Positions 1-7,489 of a DNA stretch of 17,596 nt are shown here, in pieces. Origin of the DNA: an uncultured Collinsella sp. (GTDB lineage Bacteria > Actinomycetota > Coriobacteriia > Coriobacteriales > Coriobacteriaceae); contig CALJCO010000138.1 in NCBI GenBank assembly GCA_938023905.1, positions 1 to 17,596 of the forward strand, given 5' to 3'. Position 1 is the first letter of the stretch. Every line of letters begins with the position of its first letter. Under the pieces are notes generated by a model. The model was not told where the DNA came from, ran no database searches, and was given only the letters and a program-made list of their open reading frames with translations. The position numbers and the translations under genes were made by a program.

Positions 1-66
1 CGGGTGCCGGGGCAGGCTCGGGTGCCGGGGCAGGCTCGGGTGCAGGTGCGGGTGCCGGGGCAGGCG
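1..66. repeat. 18-bp tandem repeat coding a Pro/Ala/Glu tail
   Basis: On the plus strand the unit CGGGTGCCGGGGCAGGCT occurs at 1-18 and 19-36. A shortened 12-nt copy follows at 37-48, and another copy with one changed last base at 49-66. Read on the minus strand it encodes alternating Ala-Pro with periodic Glu (PAPAPE units) at the C-terminal end of the membrane protein that runs off the window. Whether the array continues beyond the left edge cannot be seen. Such in-frame arrays commonly change length by slippage, which is inference here. Confidence 0.8.
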
Positions 67-1210
67 CAGCTCCAGTGGCGGCCGTGGGATTGAACCCCGC
101 AGGAGCAGGCTTCTTCTCACCCGGGAGCACAAACGTCAGGACATCGTCGGTATCCTCATCGGCCCACTCGCTGGCATGGCGCGCTGCCCAGTAACCAATG
201 GCGCGATACTTGAGCATCGTGCCAAACACATTCAGGAACACGGTAACAAAGGCGACGATCATCAAGAACAGGATGAGCGTAATGCCGCCACCCTCAATGA
301 TTGCCTCAAGACCCGTGGGGCGATAGTAATAGCTATACATACCAAACGTAGCAATGGCGCCAAAGATGGCGGTGAAAACCCAGGTGATGATATTGGAAAC
401 AATGCCCGTCAAAAACTCGGGGAGAATCGATGCGCAGAACAACTTGCCCAGGTTGGCCTTATAGGACTTCCAAACCTTCTCGAGCGAAAATGCGCTTTCC
501 ACGCGGCCGGCGACTGCAAAGTGCATCACAGCGGCATCGCCAAACATCTTAAAGAAGATGCCCAGCACAAACGAGACGAACAGGGCAAAGACAAGCAGTC
601 CCATCGAACCGATGAGGGCACCCTCAAGACCGCTCGAACCATAGAAATAATATGAACCGACAGCACCGATTACGGCGCTCTCAAGCACCGAGAACACCAC
701 ACCAATCACGGGAATAATGGCCACGAACTCGAGCACGCCTGTAATGACAGACGAGAAAATGCCCAGGCCAAACGAGGTCGAGCGCAGCAGCGGGCGCTCC
801 ATACCGTTATCGTCCTTGAGCGACAGGTCGCGGCCCCACTCGATAGCAAAGCCCGCGCCGCACACGCTTGCCACGTAAGCGAGCAAAAAGCCAATGGCCG
901 CCGCGATGCCACCGATAACGGGGATAAACAGCACCAGCACCGACACGACGCAGATCAGCGCCGGCAAAAAGGCAATCTGACATACGCGAACCAGGGCACC
1001 GGGAACCTTAATCATGTCGTTGAAGGCCTGCGCCATGCAGCCCTTGGGCACGTTCATAGCCGGCTGGGGCGCAACGAACGGCTGCGGCTGGGGCTGGCCC
1101 TGCGGGACAGAACCGGCAGCGACATGGGGGGCCTTGGTATTAGGAGCACCGCACACGCCGCAGAACTTGTCGTTATCGCCCATGGGGGCGCCACACTGCG
1201 AACAGAACAT
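1..1210 (-). CDS. Zinc-ribbon, multi-span membrane protein (DUF4013-like), 3' end outside window
   Basis: Function is unknown. The protein starts MFCSQCGAPM, and Cys3, Cys6, Cys17 and Cys20 form a CxxC...CxxC zinc ribbon. A Gln/Pro-rich linker (about residues 25-55) follows. Then come about five or six hydrophobic blocks from residue 70 to about 350, with a polar GFAIEWGRDLSLKDDNG segment after the first two spans. That layout resembles DUF4013-type membrane proteins, a family assignment made by eye. The visible C-terminus is a Pro/Ala/Glu-rich tail coded by a tandem repeat, and 403 codons are visible without a stop. The start is supported by an AAGGGA ribosome site 8-9 nt upstream. It lies 150 bp downstream of the YitT-like gene on the same strand, and no terminator is visible between them. 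A zinc ribbon on a membrane protein suggests a cytosolic protein-contact module, but no substrate can be named. Confidence 0.82.
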   Translation of the reverse strand, partial: MFCSQCGAPMGDNDKFCGVCGAPNTKAPHVAAGSVPQGQPQPQPFVAPQPAMNVPKGCMAQAFNDMIKVPGALVRVCQIAFLPALICVVSVLVLFIPVIGGIAAAIGFLLAYVASVCGAGFAIEWGRDLSLKDDNGMERPLLRSTSFGLGIFSSVITGVLEFVAIIPVIGVVFSVLESAVIGAVGSYYFYGSSGLEGALIGSMGLLVFALFVSFVLGIFFKMFGDAAVMHFAVAGRVESAFSLEKVWKSYKANLGKLFCASILPEFLTGIVSNIITWVFTAIFGAIATFGMYSYYYRPTGLEAIIEGGGITLILFLMIVAFVTVFLNVFGTMLKYRAIGYWAARHASEWADEDTDDVLTFVLPGEKKPAPAGFNPTAATGAAPAPAPAPAPEPAPAPEPAPAP

Positions 1211-1360
1211 CGAAATCATCCCTTCGTATCTAGAGCGAATCACCTGGATCGCAAACGATGTCTTTAGCATCATTATCGCCCAATGTGGGGACAAATACCC
1301 CAAGATGGCCGATTTGCAACGTAGGCGGCCTTATTCAATGATTCGAAGGGTGCGCCCGCG

Positions 1361-2383
1361 CTAGTTCGTGCCGCGGAAGCCCTTGCCGACGATTTCGGAG
1401 CTATCGACGATGGTGATGAAGGCGCCAGGGTCAATCTCGCGGGTATAGCGGCGCAGTTGCACTGCCTCGCGACGGCTCAGCACGCTCATAATCACCGTGA
1501 CGCACTTGCCCGAGAAGGCGCCGTAGCCACGGCTGATCGTTGCCGTGCGGTTGAGATGCTTGACGATAAACTCCTCGACTTTGCGCGGTTCGGCGCAAAT
1601 AATCGTACAGACCTTGCGCAGGTGGATGCTCTCAATGGCCTTGTCGACCACAAGCGTCTTGGCAAACAGACCGAGCACACAGTACAGACCGACACGCGGG
1701 CCATACAAAAAGGCCGCGATGGTCACGATGCCGATATCGACCAGCAACAGGGCACGGCCGATCTCAAGCGTCGTGCGGCGCTTGAGGATCATGGCAAGAA
1801 TGTCCGTGCCGCCCGTCGAGGCGCCAATGTCAAAGACAATGGCACTGCCCAGCGCCGGCAAGATGACGGCAAAACACAGGTCGAGCCACATATCGCCCGT
1901 CATCGAAACATCCGTCGGAATGAAGAGCTCAAACAGCGAGACGTAGGCCGAAAGCGCAAACGAGGCAAAGACACTCCAAAGGATTGCCTTGCGCTCCAAA
2001 AAGATAAAACCCAGGATGACCAGGATCGCGTTGATAATCCACATAAAGACGCCGACGGGCAGAGTCGGGAACAGCGTAGAAAGAATGACCGACACACCCG
2101 AGGTGCCGCCGAAGGCAAAGTGATTGGGCGTTTTGAAAGCCACGATGGCAAAGGCCGTGAGGATCAGGCCCAGGTTGAGCTCGGCAAAAAAGCGAGGAAA
2201 GCCTGGTTCCTGGCTGCGCTTGCGGCCGGCGCGCTCGCCTTGCTCAATAACATCGCGATCGACAACGCGCTCCATCGGCACCACCGGAGGACGATGCACC
2301 TCCTCGGCGGCACGCGACGCCGCCTCTGCTGCAGCGGCCTCAATTGCCCATGCCTTGCTTTCTGTTTCGTGCTCGTCGGCCAT
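1361..2383 (-). CDS. YitT family membrane protein with C-terminal DUF2179
   Basis: This is an integral membrane protein of the YitT/DUF161 family, of unknown transport role, 340 aa. Residues 66-250 hold five to six hydrophobic spans with the family's glycine motifs GGTSGVSVI (92-100) and GGTDILA (191-197). Residues about 257-335 form the soluble DUF2179 domain (from KVCTIICAEPRKVEEFI), a small PII-like domain thought to sense ligands. The first 65 residues are an Ala/Glu-rich then Arg-rich cytosolic extension that most YitT proteins lack. The start ATG has a GAGGGG site 8-9 nt upstream. The neighbours share the strand but are separated by 150 bp and 206 bp. A terminator at 2496-2537 isolates it from the asp23 cluster, so it probably has its own promoter, which I could not locate convincingly. 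Confidence 0.88.
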   Translation of the reverse strand: MADEHETESKAWAIEAAAAEAASRAAEEVHRPPVVPMERVVDRDVIEQGERAGRKRSQEPGFPRFFAELNLGLILTAFAIVAFKTPNHFAFGGTSGVSVILSTLFPTLPVGVFMWIINAILVILGFIFLERKAILWSVFASFALSAYVSLFELFIPTDVSMTGDMWLDLCFAVILPALGSAIVFDIGASTGGTDILAMILKRRTTLEIGRALLLVDIGIVTIAAFLYGPRVGLYCVLGLFAKTLVVDKAIESIHLRKVCTIICAEPRKVEEFIVKHLNRTATISRGYGAFSGKCVTVIMSVLSRREAVQLRRYTREIDPGAFITIVDSSEIVGKGFRGTN

Positions 2384-2495
2384 TACGGCAACCCCTCGTT
2401 AACAATTTGGAAACAATGCGCCCATTAGAGTAACGCGGAACGTGGGGATTGCAACCCTTAGTTAGACGAGCGGTATGACTATATCGGGAGCGTAC

Positions 2496-2537
2496 AAAAA
2501 CGGCCGGCCACGCTTTTGCTTGCGCGGTCGGCCGTTT
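2496..2537 (-). terminator. Intrinsic terminator of the amaP-DUF2273-asp23 unit
   Basis: On the minus strand the arm AAACGGCCGACCGCGC pairs with GCGTGGCCGGCCGTTT around an 8-nt loop (two imperfect pairs), followed directly by TTTTTG. It lies about 55 nt after the asp23 stop codon. The stem is GC-rich and the U-run is in the right place for Rho-independent termination. Confidence 0.82.
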
Positions 2538-2547
2538 AATGTTTTCG

Positions 2548-2591
2548 CAGATAAAACCTGCCAAAACAAACCTGTCCCTTTTTGGAAGGTT
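2548..2591 (-). repeat. Hairpin repeat element D (GGGACAGG core), 3' of asp23
   Basis: Read on the minus strand it starts inside the asp23 stop codon. Arms ACCTTCCAAAA and TTTTGGCAGGT flank a loop containing GGGACAGGTTT, with one mismatch in the 11-bp stem. It matches element A (7411-7454) at 42 of 44 positions, in the opposite orientation. No open reading frame depends on it. It is a member of the four-copy family described in the findings. Confidence 0.85.
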
Positions 2592-3105
2592 ATTCGTGCT
2601 GGCTGGTGCGGTGCTCGTACTCCTCGGGGGTGATGACGTCCTCGATGCGCAGGTTGACGCCCGCCACCTCAAGGCCGGTCATCGCGGCAAGGCGCTCAGT
2701 GACGCGCGCCTTGACATCGTCGAAGATCGCGGGCGCATAGGCGCCGTACTCGATAATGACGGAGATGTTGACGACCACGCGATTATCGTCGGTGACCTCG
2801 ACCGTCACGCCCTTGGTCAGATTCTCGGCACCAAACTGCTCCTGCACAAAATGCATGAGGTTACCCTTCATGCCCAGAACGTGCGGAACCTCGCGAGTGG
2901 CCATGGCAACGATCTTCTCGATCACACCGTTGGAATAGGTCAGCGAGTCCTCGGACTCGTCCGCCTCCTCGTCGTCCTCATCCTCATCGGACTCGGCCTC
3001 GACAAGAGCCTCGTCCTCGAGCGTCACGTCCTCGGCCTCGGCGGTGACGGTCTCGTCTGCCTCGAGCTCGGTATCGGCCACATCGACCTTCGTATTAAAA
3101 GCCAT
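2590..3105 (-). CDS. Asp23/Gls24 family envelope stress response protein
   Basis: This is the cytosolic, membrane-associated Asp23/Gls24 protein of the alkaline-shock cluster, 171 aa. Residues about 54-160 carry the Asp23 domain: SLTYSNGVIEKIVAMATREVP, then the alternating valine strand VTVEVTDDNRVVVNISVIIEYG, then a Glu/Arg helix and VAGVNLRIEDV. The first ~53 residues are an unusually acidic, low-complexity tail, with a run of Asp/Glu at 39-53. In Staphylococcus aureus Asp23 is anchored at the membrane by AmaP, and an amaP-like gene lies two genes upstream here. A strong AAGGAGG site stands just before the ATG. It is the last gene of a three-gene unit, 44 bp after the DUF2273-like gene, and is followed by hairpin element D and a clear terminator. 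Confidence 0.92.
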   Translation of the reverse strand: MAFNTKVDVADTELEADETVTAEAEDVTLEDEALVEAESDEDEDDEEADESEDSLTYSNGVIEKIVAMATREVPHVLGMKGNLMHFVQEQFGAENLTKGVTVEVTDDNRVVVNISVIIEYGAYAPAIFDDVKARVTERLAAMTGLEVAGVNLRIEDVITPEEYEHRTSQHE

Positions 3106-3149
3106 GGTTCCTCCTTATGCCTGCCGCGGATGCGACAGTCGAATACATA

Positions 3150-3527
3150 TTAGCGGCCGCTAAACAGACGGCCGAAGAAGTTGACGATCCCGTTCTCGCC
3201 GTCGCGAATTTGGCCGATCACAGCGCCGATCAGCACGAAGAATGCAATGACGAGCGTGTCCCACAGGCCGAGCGTGAGCACCAACACGGCGAGGATAAAG
3301 CCAGCGACGGCACCGAGCGTGGTGTTGGGATGACGCACAGCATAGCTCCAGATGGCAGCGCCCGTACCCTTGATGAGACCCATAGCCTCGTCAAAATCCA
3401 CGGCTGCCGCGTCTTGCAACTCGGTTGCCTCTGCTTTGGAATCAACAGGTTCGCTCGCCGGCGTGGCGCTCTGGTCAATCGTCAAGCGCGGCGTACGAGC
3501 GGTCTTATCTTGATTGGTATCACTCAC
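3150..3527 (-). CDS. DUF2273-like small membrane protein of the Asp23 cluster
   Basis: This 125-aa protein has a polar N-terminal half and two closely spaced hydrophobic spans (about 70-88 and 90-107), ending in a short basic tail, NFFGRLFSGR. The size of the hydrophobic part, the Trp-Asp turn between the spans and the position between amaP and asp23 match DUF2273 proteins of the Firmicute asp23 cluster. The N-terminal ~45 residues are longer than usual. The start is GTG at 3527, chosen because GGAGG lies just upstream. It overlaps the amaP stop by 8 nt in the string GTGAGTGA, which indicates translational coupling. A longer frame upstream is only the shadow of amaP. The likely role is in membrane association of the Asp23 complex, an inference from context. 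Confidence 0.82.
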   Translation of the reverse strand: MSDTNQDKTARTPRLTIDQSATPASEPVDSKAEATELQDAAAVDFDEAMGLIKGTGAAIWSYAVRHPNTTLGAVAGFILAVLVLTLGLWDTLVIAFFVLIGAVIGQIRDGENGIVNFFGRLFSGR

Positions 3528-4065
3528 CGGAAACCTCCACGGTCTGGACGGTAGTCTTGGACGGCAAAAAACGGACGCGCGTAGTCGTACCCGGCGTGCC
3601 GAGCATGGTGTCGCAAGCTTCCTCGATGCGCTGCTGCATCGCGGTAGCCAGAGATGCCACGTCCTTATCGTCAAGCGCGATAGCCTCGACCTTAAATCGG
3701 ACGTGCGAATCGTCGGGGCCTTGGACGCGAGCCTCGACATGCTCGACCATCACGCGGTCGTCGCGCTCGGCAGCAGCCCTGGCACACGAAGAAAGCGCCG
3801 CGAGCGTGACCTCGATATTGCGCTCCCCCGCCGGATGCACGCAGGACGGCTCGCGACGAGCAAACATCAGGCGGAAGAAGCTTACCAGTACGCCGATCGC
3901 CACAACTCCGCCGCATGCCGTCACGACGATGCGCGGCATGGGGTCGCGCATCAGCAACATAAAGCGATACGTATACGGCCCCCAAAACTGGCAGACAAGC
4001 GTACCCAGCGCCACGATGGTGGCGGCAAGATACACGATCGCTAGGGCTCGTTTGAGTACGCGCAC
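3520..4065 (-). CDS. amaP: Alkaline shock response membrane anchor protein AmaP
   Basis: This is a 181-aa membrane protein with two N-terminal spans (about 8-26 and 45-68). A C-terminal cytosolic domain has the Asp23-like pattern RNIEVTLAALSSCARAAAERD...VRFKVEAIAL...VASLATAMQQRIEEACDTMLG. AmaP in S. aureus tethers Asp23 to the membrane, and the gene order amaP - DUF2273 - asp23 here is the same. The start is GTG with a GAAGGGAG site upstream, and the stop overlaps the next gene. It is the first gene of the unit. A TATAAT box about 50 nt upstream (4116-4121) is the best promoter candidate, and it abuts the yebC terminator. The assignment is firm on architecture and context and less so on sequence alone. 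Confidence 0.85.
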   Translation of the reverse strand: MRVLKRALAIVYLAATIVALGTLVCQFWGPYTYRFMLLMRDPMPRIVVTACGGVVAIGVLVSFFRLMFARREPSCVHPAGERNIEVTLAALSSCARAAAERDDRVMVEHVEARVQGPDDSHVRFKVEAIALDDKDVASLATAMQQRIEEACDTMLGTPGTTTRVRFLPSKTTVQTVEVSGE

Positions 4066-4115
4066 GCGGCGCTCCCTTCAAATCTCGGCTCTCGAAATGC
4101 AAAACGGTTCGCATC

Positions 4116-4121
4116 ATTATA
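4116..4121 (-). promoter_or_regulatory. Candidate -10 box for the amaP unit
   Basis: A perfect TATAAT on the minus strand lies about 50 nt before the amaP GTG and overlaps the end of the yebC terminator T-run. No good -35 hexamer is visible 16-18 nt upstream, because that space is the terminator stem. Confidence 0.4.
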
Positions 4122-4162
4122 AAAGAGCCGGGTCCGGTGCTCTACGCACGCGGATCCGGCTC
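4121..4162 (-). terminator. Intrinsic terminator of yebC
   Basis: On the minus strand GAGCCGGATCCG pairs with CGGACCCGGCTC (12 bp, one G-U type pair) and is followed by TTTTATAAT. It lies about 70 nt after the yebC stop codon. Confidence 0.8.
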
Positions 4163-4231
4163 ATCTATTCCACGAGGCTTGCATGCTCGCTTCATTATGC
4201 CCAGATATGCACGGCTTAACCCGTGCGGGCG

Positions 4232-5038
4232 CTACTCCTCCTCGAGGGCAGCGATGACCTCGTCGGTCATGTCCATGGTGCTGTAAACATCCTGGACGTC
4301 GTCGAGCTCCTCAAGACGGTCGATGAGGCGCTGAACCTTCTTGGCGTCGGCGCCGGAGACCTCGGTCGGGGTGGTCGGGACCATTGTGGTCTCGGAGCCC
4401 TTGACCTGGACGCCCTGCTCCTCGAGTGCCTTGGAGACAGCCATGACGTCGTTGGCAGCGGTCCAGACGATCCACTCCTCGCCGGCGTCCTCGTAGTCCT
4501 CGCCACCGGCCTCGGCGATAGCCATCATGAACTCATCCTCGTCACCGGCAGCACCGTTGGCGATCATGGTCTCCTTCTTGGCGTTCTCGTCCAGGATCTC
4601 CTTGGCGACGACGATCTGGCCCTTGCGCTCAAACTGGAAGGCGACGGAGCCGGAGGTGCCCAGGTTGCCACCAGCGTGGGAGAAGGCGGAACGGACATCA
4701 GCGGCAGTACGGTTGCGGTTGTCGGTCAGGCAGTCGACGTAGACGGCGACACCGGCGGGACCGTAGCCCTCGTACACGATGTTCTCGTAGACGGCGGCGT
4801 CAGCACCCGAACCAAAAGCCTTGTCGATAGCGGACTTGATCTTGTCCTTAGGCATGGACTGAGCCTTAGCCTTGGCAACGGCAGCGGCGAGGCTGGCGTT
4901 GTTCTCGGGCAGCGGGTCACCGCCGAGACGGGCAGCAACGGTGATGTTGCGGCTGAGCTTGGAGAAGAGGGCGGAACGCTTGGCGTCCTGCGCGCCCTTA
5001 CGATGCTTGGTTGTGGCCCACTTAGAGTGTCCGGACAT
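4232..5038 (-). CDS. YebC/PmpR family transcriptional or translational regulator
   Basis: This 268-aa protein opens with the family signature MSGHSKWATTKHRKGAQDAKR. It continues with the conserved blocks LAAAVAKAKAQSMPKDKI, the YEGYGPAGVAVYVDCLTDNRNRTAADVRSAF core, GGNLGTSGSVAFQFERKG, and a C-terminal region ending in acidic residues. YebC-family proteins are cytosolic. They are described as DNA-binding regulators in some bacteria, and related proteins help ribosomes through difficult stretches such as proline runs. Which applies here cannot be told. The protein is about 20 residues longer than the usual ~245, mostly in its acidic C-terminal third. A TAGGAGA site precedes the ATG. It appears monocistronic, with its own terminator and a 167-bp upstream gap. 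It is not next to ruvC, its common neighbour elsewhere. Confidence 0.95.
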   Translation of the reverse strand: MSGHSKWATTKHRKGAQDAKRSALFSKLSRNITVAARLGGDPLPENNASLAAAVAKAKAQSMPKDKIKSAIDKAFGSGADAAVYENIVYEGYGPAGVAVYVDCLTDNRNRTAADVRSAFSHAGGNLGTSGSVAFQFERKGQIVVAKEILDENAKKETMIANGAAGDEDEFMMAIAEAGGEDYEDAGEEWIVWTAANDVMAVSKALEEQGVQVKGSETTMVPTTPTEVSGADAKKVQRLIDRLEELDDVQDVYSTMDMTDEVIAALEEE

Positions 5039-5106
5039 ACGTGTCTCCTATCGGTTTCGACCTAAAGCCCAGCGCAGATGCTCGGGCAATATAAACAAAC
5101 GTCGTT

Positions 5107-5135
5107 ATGATATACCTACTGGCCTGCAAGATAAA
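5107..5135 (-). promoter_or_regulatory. Candidate yebC promoter
   Basis: The minus strand shows TTTATC, a 17-nt spacer and TATCAT (5 of 6 to the consensus -10), about 70 nt before the yebC start. The -35 match is weak, so this is tentative. Confidence 0.35.
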
Positions 5136-5169
5136 CCCCAAAATGAAGGCGTCGTGATGATGGCCCCTT

Positions 5170-5203
5170 TGGTGCAGCAAAGAAACCTGACCCCAATGCA
5201 CCA
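5170..5203 (-). repeat. Hairpin repeat element C (GGGGTCAGG core), 3' of the DUF6020-like gene
   Basis: Read on the minus strand, TGGTGCA and TGCACCA (7 bp) enclose a 20-nt loop containing GGGGTCAGGTTTC. The element begins 2 nt after the stop codon of the 727-aa membrane protein. The core matches elements A, B and D apart from A-to-T at one position, while the arms are unrelated to theirs. No U-run follows, so it does not look like an ordinary terminator. Confidence 0.65.
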
Positions 5204-5205
5204 GG

Positions 5206-7389
5206 TTAGGACCAGAGGAAGTCACTGCGGGTGACGGTGGCGCCGATGGCGAAGGGCATGCAGGCGATGACCGGATACAGGTAGCGCATGTAGGTCGAGC
5301 CGTTGCAGGGACCGATCAGGCACACGGCGAGCACGCCCAGCAGCGGCACCCAAATGGCCAGCCCGCGCCACGAATGACGACGCAGCAGGTAGACCACCAC
5401 GGCGATCATGATCCACACATAGGTGGCCGAGCTCATGGTGAGCGAAATAAACGGGATGCGCTGCACCGCCACACGGTACAGATTGATCAGGTGGTCGCAC
5501 CAGCGCACCACGTTGCTGTCAACCGGATGGAAGTCGAAGTACTTGAGGTTGTCGGGACGCGCCATGATCGCGGCACTACGCGCCGTGCTGTAGACCCAGG
5601 CATCGCGGGCACTCGGATAAAAGTAGCCGTAATAGTTATTGATGAGCGCCGAGATATAGCACTCGGGATCCTTTTTGAACATCTGCGCCCAGACCTCAAA
5701 ATAGGCCTTGATGTCCTCCAGCGAGGCGTACTCGTTAAAGCAGTTCTTGACGGCATCGGACTTGTCAGGGTTGTAGCGGCGGCCCAGGTTCTCGTACTTG
5801 AGCACGCGATCGATCACGACGCGCTCCTCGTCGGTCACCAAACCGTCGCAGGGTGCCTCCACGATGGTGCCGTCCTCCTTTACCGTGGGGTTGACGCCCG
5901 AGTTGAGGCCGTCGTGCTTTTGGACGAAACGAGCCGTCTGTTGGAACGGAATCGAGAGGATTTCGCGCTTGGAACCAGGCGTGATGTCGTGCGCCGGCAT
6001 AAAGACCTTGGTGAAGTACATATTAGAGGCAAGGCAGAGCGCGAGCACCGCGAGGACGCCAACCCAGCGGAAGCGCGGAATGGCGCATGAGACCGCGGTG
6101 CCCGTCTGCTTAGCCGCACGACGAGCGACATGTACATCCCATACGAAAAACGCCGCCGCGATTACGCATGCCGCCAGGGGAAACACCAGGCCGCCGTTGC
6201 GCAGAAACGTGGAACCCATAGCAGCCAGCGCAAGCAGCAGCCAGTCGTGGCGCGCAAAGAGCACGGGGGCCTTCTCGCCCGCTCGCTCGACATTGGCATC
6301 ACGACGGGGCAAGCCACATGCCACGAGCTTGACGGTCTGTACCAGCAGCACCAAAAACGCGTCGGCAAAGAGCACGTCTTTGGTGAGCAACGCCGCGTAG
6401 TTAGAGAACATCGGCATAAACGCAAAGAACAGCAGGATCGCACCGCGAACCGGTAGGCTCACGCCCAGTTTGCGCAGCGACGAAATGGAATAGGCCATGC
6501 AGGCAGCTGTGATGACAAATTGAGCGCAGGTATAGATGATGAGGCCCGCGTTAGCGCTGTTGAACAGCGAAAGCCCCAGCTTAACGCACGAGCCGATAAT
6601 GGCCGTGTGCACTACGGGATGATGCCCGTTGAGCAGCACGTTGGGGTTGAGTAGGCGCAGGTAGTCGCTCGTGCCGTTGGGATAGTTGAACCACTGGCGA
6701 ATCTGCGCGCCCGTATCTCCCATAAAAAGGCCAGGCAGCGAAGCGATGAGCGTGGGCGCCCAGACGATCATAAGCACCAGGAAGGGCCCGGCAAAGGGAT
6801 GGACCGAGAGCACGGCGTGAGCCACACGCCATATGCGGCCAAAGTGCGCCTCGGAAAACGGGATGCGTCGGGAGCTCAGCCAATCCAGGCACTCAAAAGC
6901 CAGATAGAAGGCCACGATCGCCAGAAGCATCCAGCCCGCGCCGCCAATCCAGGCGCAGATGATGCGGGCTTTGTCGCCAAGGACAATCTCGGCCGAGTCG
7001 GTGAGATCGTAGCTGCGGCCGAACACCATGCAGATGGCGAAGAACAGCGACGGCAGAATGATCGATGGACGCCAGGCGTCGCCACGGCCAAAGAACACGT
7101 AGCGAAACGGCAGCGTGAGCAGGCAGGCAAGCGCAAGCAGCATGACCGCGTCGGTATGGCCGGCAAACGAGAGGAGCACCTCGTAGCACACGTACAGCAT
7201 GCCCGAGGCTTTGGGGTCAATCGCCAAGACTGCGTTGCTCGACACCGGGGCGGGATCGATGGAAAACGCCGTGGTCGCCAACAGCGCAAGCAAAAAAGCG
7301 ATGAGCGTCTGCTTGGCGGGGTAGCGCTTAAACCAGACGATGCGGGCGGCGTCGCGCGCAGCCGTTGTGGAGAGGTCGGAATCCTTCAC
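5206..7389 (-). CDS. Large multi-span membrane protein (DUF6020-like, possible GT-C type)
   Basis: This is a 727-aa integral membrane protein with about 12-14 hydrophobic spans. A soluble, probably extracytoplasmic domain (about residues 480-640, from AHDITPGSKREILSIPFQQTARF) lies before the last spans. Motifs on the loop after the fifth or sixth span are SLPGLFMGDTGAQIRQWFN and NGHHPVVHTAIIG. An acidic residue on an outer loop and this overall plan resemble polyprenyl-phosphate-sugar dependent GT-C glycosyltransferases and the DUF6020 family. The enzymatic role is inference. The start is GTG at 7389, with only GAAAGG 11 nt upstream as a ribosome site. No better in-frame start exists nearby. 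It stands alone between lgt and yebC, and hairpin elements lie at both ends: C directly after its stop, and A about 20 nt upstream of its start. Confidence 0.82.
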   Translation of the reverse strand: MKDSDLSTTAARDAARIVWFKRYPAKQTLIAFLLALLATTAFSIDPAPVSSNAVLAIDPKASGMLYVCYEVLLSFAGHTDAVMLLALACLLTLPFRYVFFGRGDAWRPSIILPSLFFAICMVFGRSYDLTDSAEIVLGDKARIICAWIGGAGWMLLAIVAFYLAFECLDWLSSRRIPFSEAHFGRIWRVAHAVLSVHPFAGPFLVLMIVWAPTLIASLPGLFMGDTGAQIRQWFNYPNGTSDYLRLLNPNVLLNGHHPVVHTAIIGSCVKLGLSLFNSANAGLIIYTCAQFVITAACMAYSISSLRKLGVSLPVRGAILLFFAFMPMFSNYAALLTKDVLFADAFLVLLVQTVKLVACGLPRRDANVERAGEKAPVLFARHDWLLLALAAMGSTFLRNGGLVFPLAACVIAAAFFVWDVHVARRAAKQTGTAVSCAIPRFRWVGVLAVLALCLASNMYFTKVFMPAHDITPGSKREILSIPFQQTARFVQKHDGLNSGVNPTVKEDGTIVEAPCDGLVTDEERVVIDRVLKYENLGRRYNPDKSDAVKNCFNEYASLEDIKAYFEVWAQMFKKDPECYISALINNYYGYFYPSARDAWVYSTARSAAIMARPDNLKYFDFHPVDSNVVRWCDHLINLYRVAVQRIPFISLTMSSATYVWIMIAVVVYLLRRHSWRGLAIWVPLLGVLAVCLIGPCNGSTYMRYLYPVIACMPFAIGATVTRSDFLWS

Positions 7390-7409
7390 AGTCCAAAAAG
7401 CCTTTCTAG

Positions 7410-7454
7410 AAACCTGCCAAAAAGGGACAGGTTTATTTTGGCAGGTTTTATCTG
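7410..7454 (+). repeat. Hairpin repeat element A (GGGACAGG core)
   Basis: AAACCTGCCAAAA (7410-7422) and TTTTGGCAGGTTT (7436-7448) form a perfect 13-bp stem around a 13-nt loop containing GGGACAGGTTT. Positions 7411-7454 match element D in 42 of 44 bases. It lies between lgt and the DUF6020-like gene, just upstream of the latter's start. Its core is on the plus strand, opposite to the other three copies. Confidence 0.88.
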
Positions 7455-7489
7455 GGGAAACGTTACGGTTCTGTCATCGTTGCCCAGCG

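Noticed and set aside
1271..1311. Short GGGG-ACAAATA-CCCC hairpin between the YitT-like and zinc-ribbon genes
   Set aside because: The stem has only four pairs and no U-run, so it is not enough to call a terminator. A GATAAT nearby lacks a -35 partner.
1457..2428. 323-codon plus-strand frame
   Set aside because: It is antisense to the YitT-like gene, full of Asp/Arg/Gln/His without any domain, and lacks a ribosome site.
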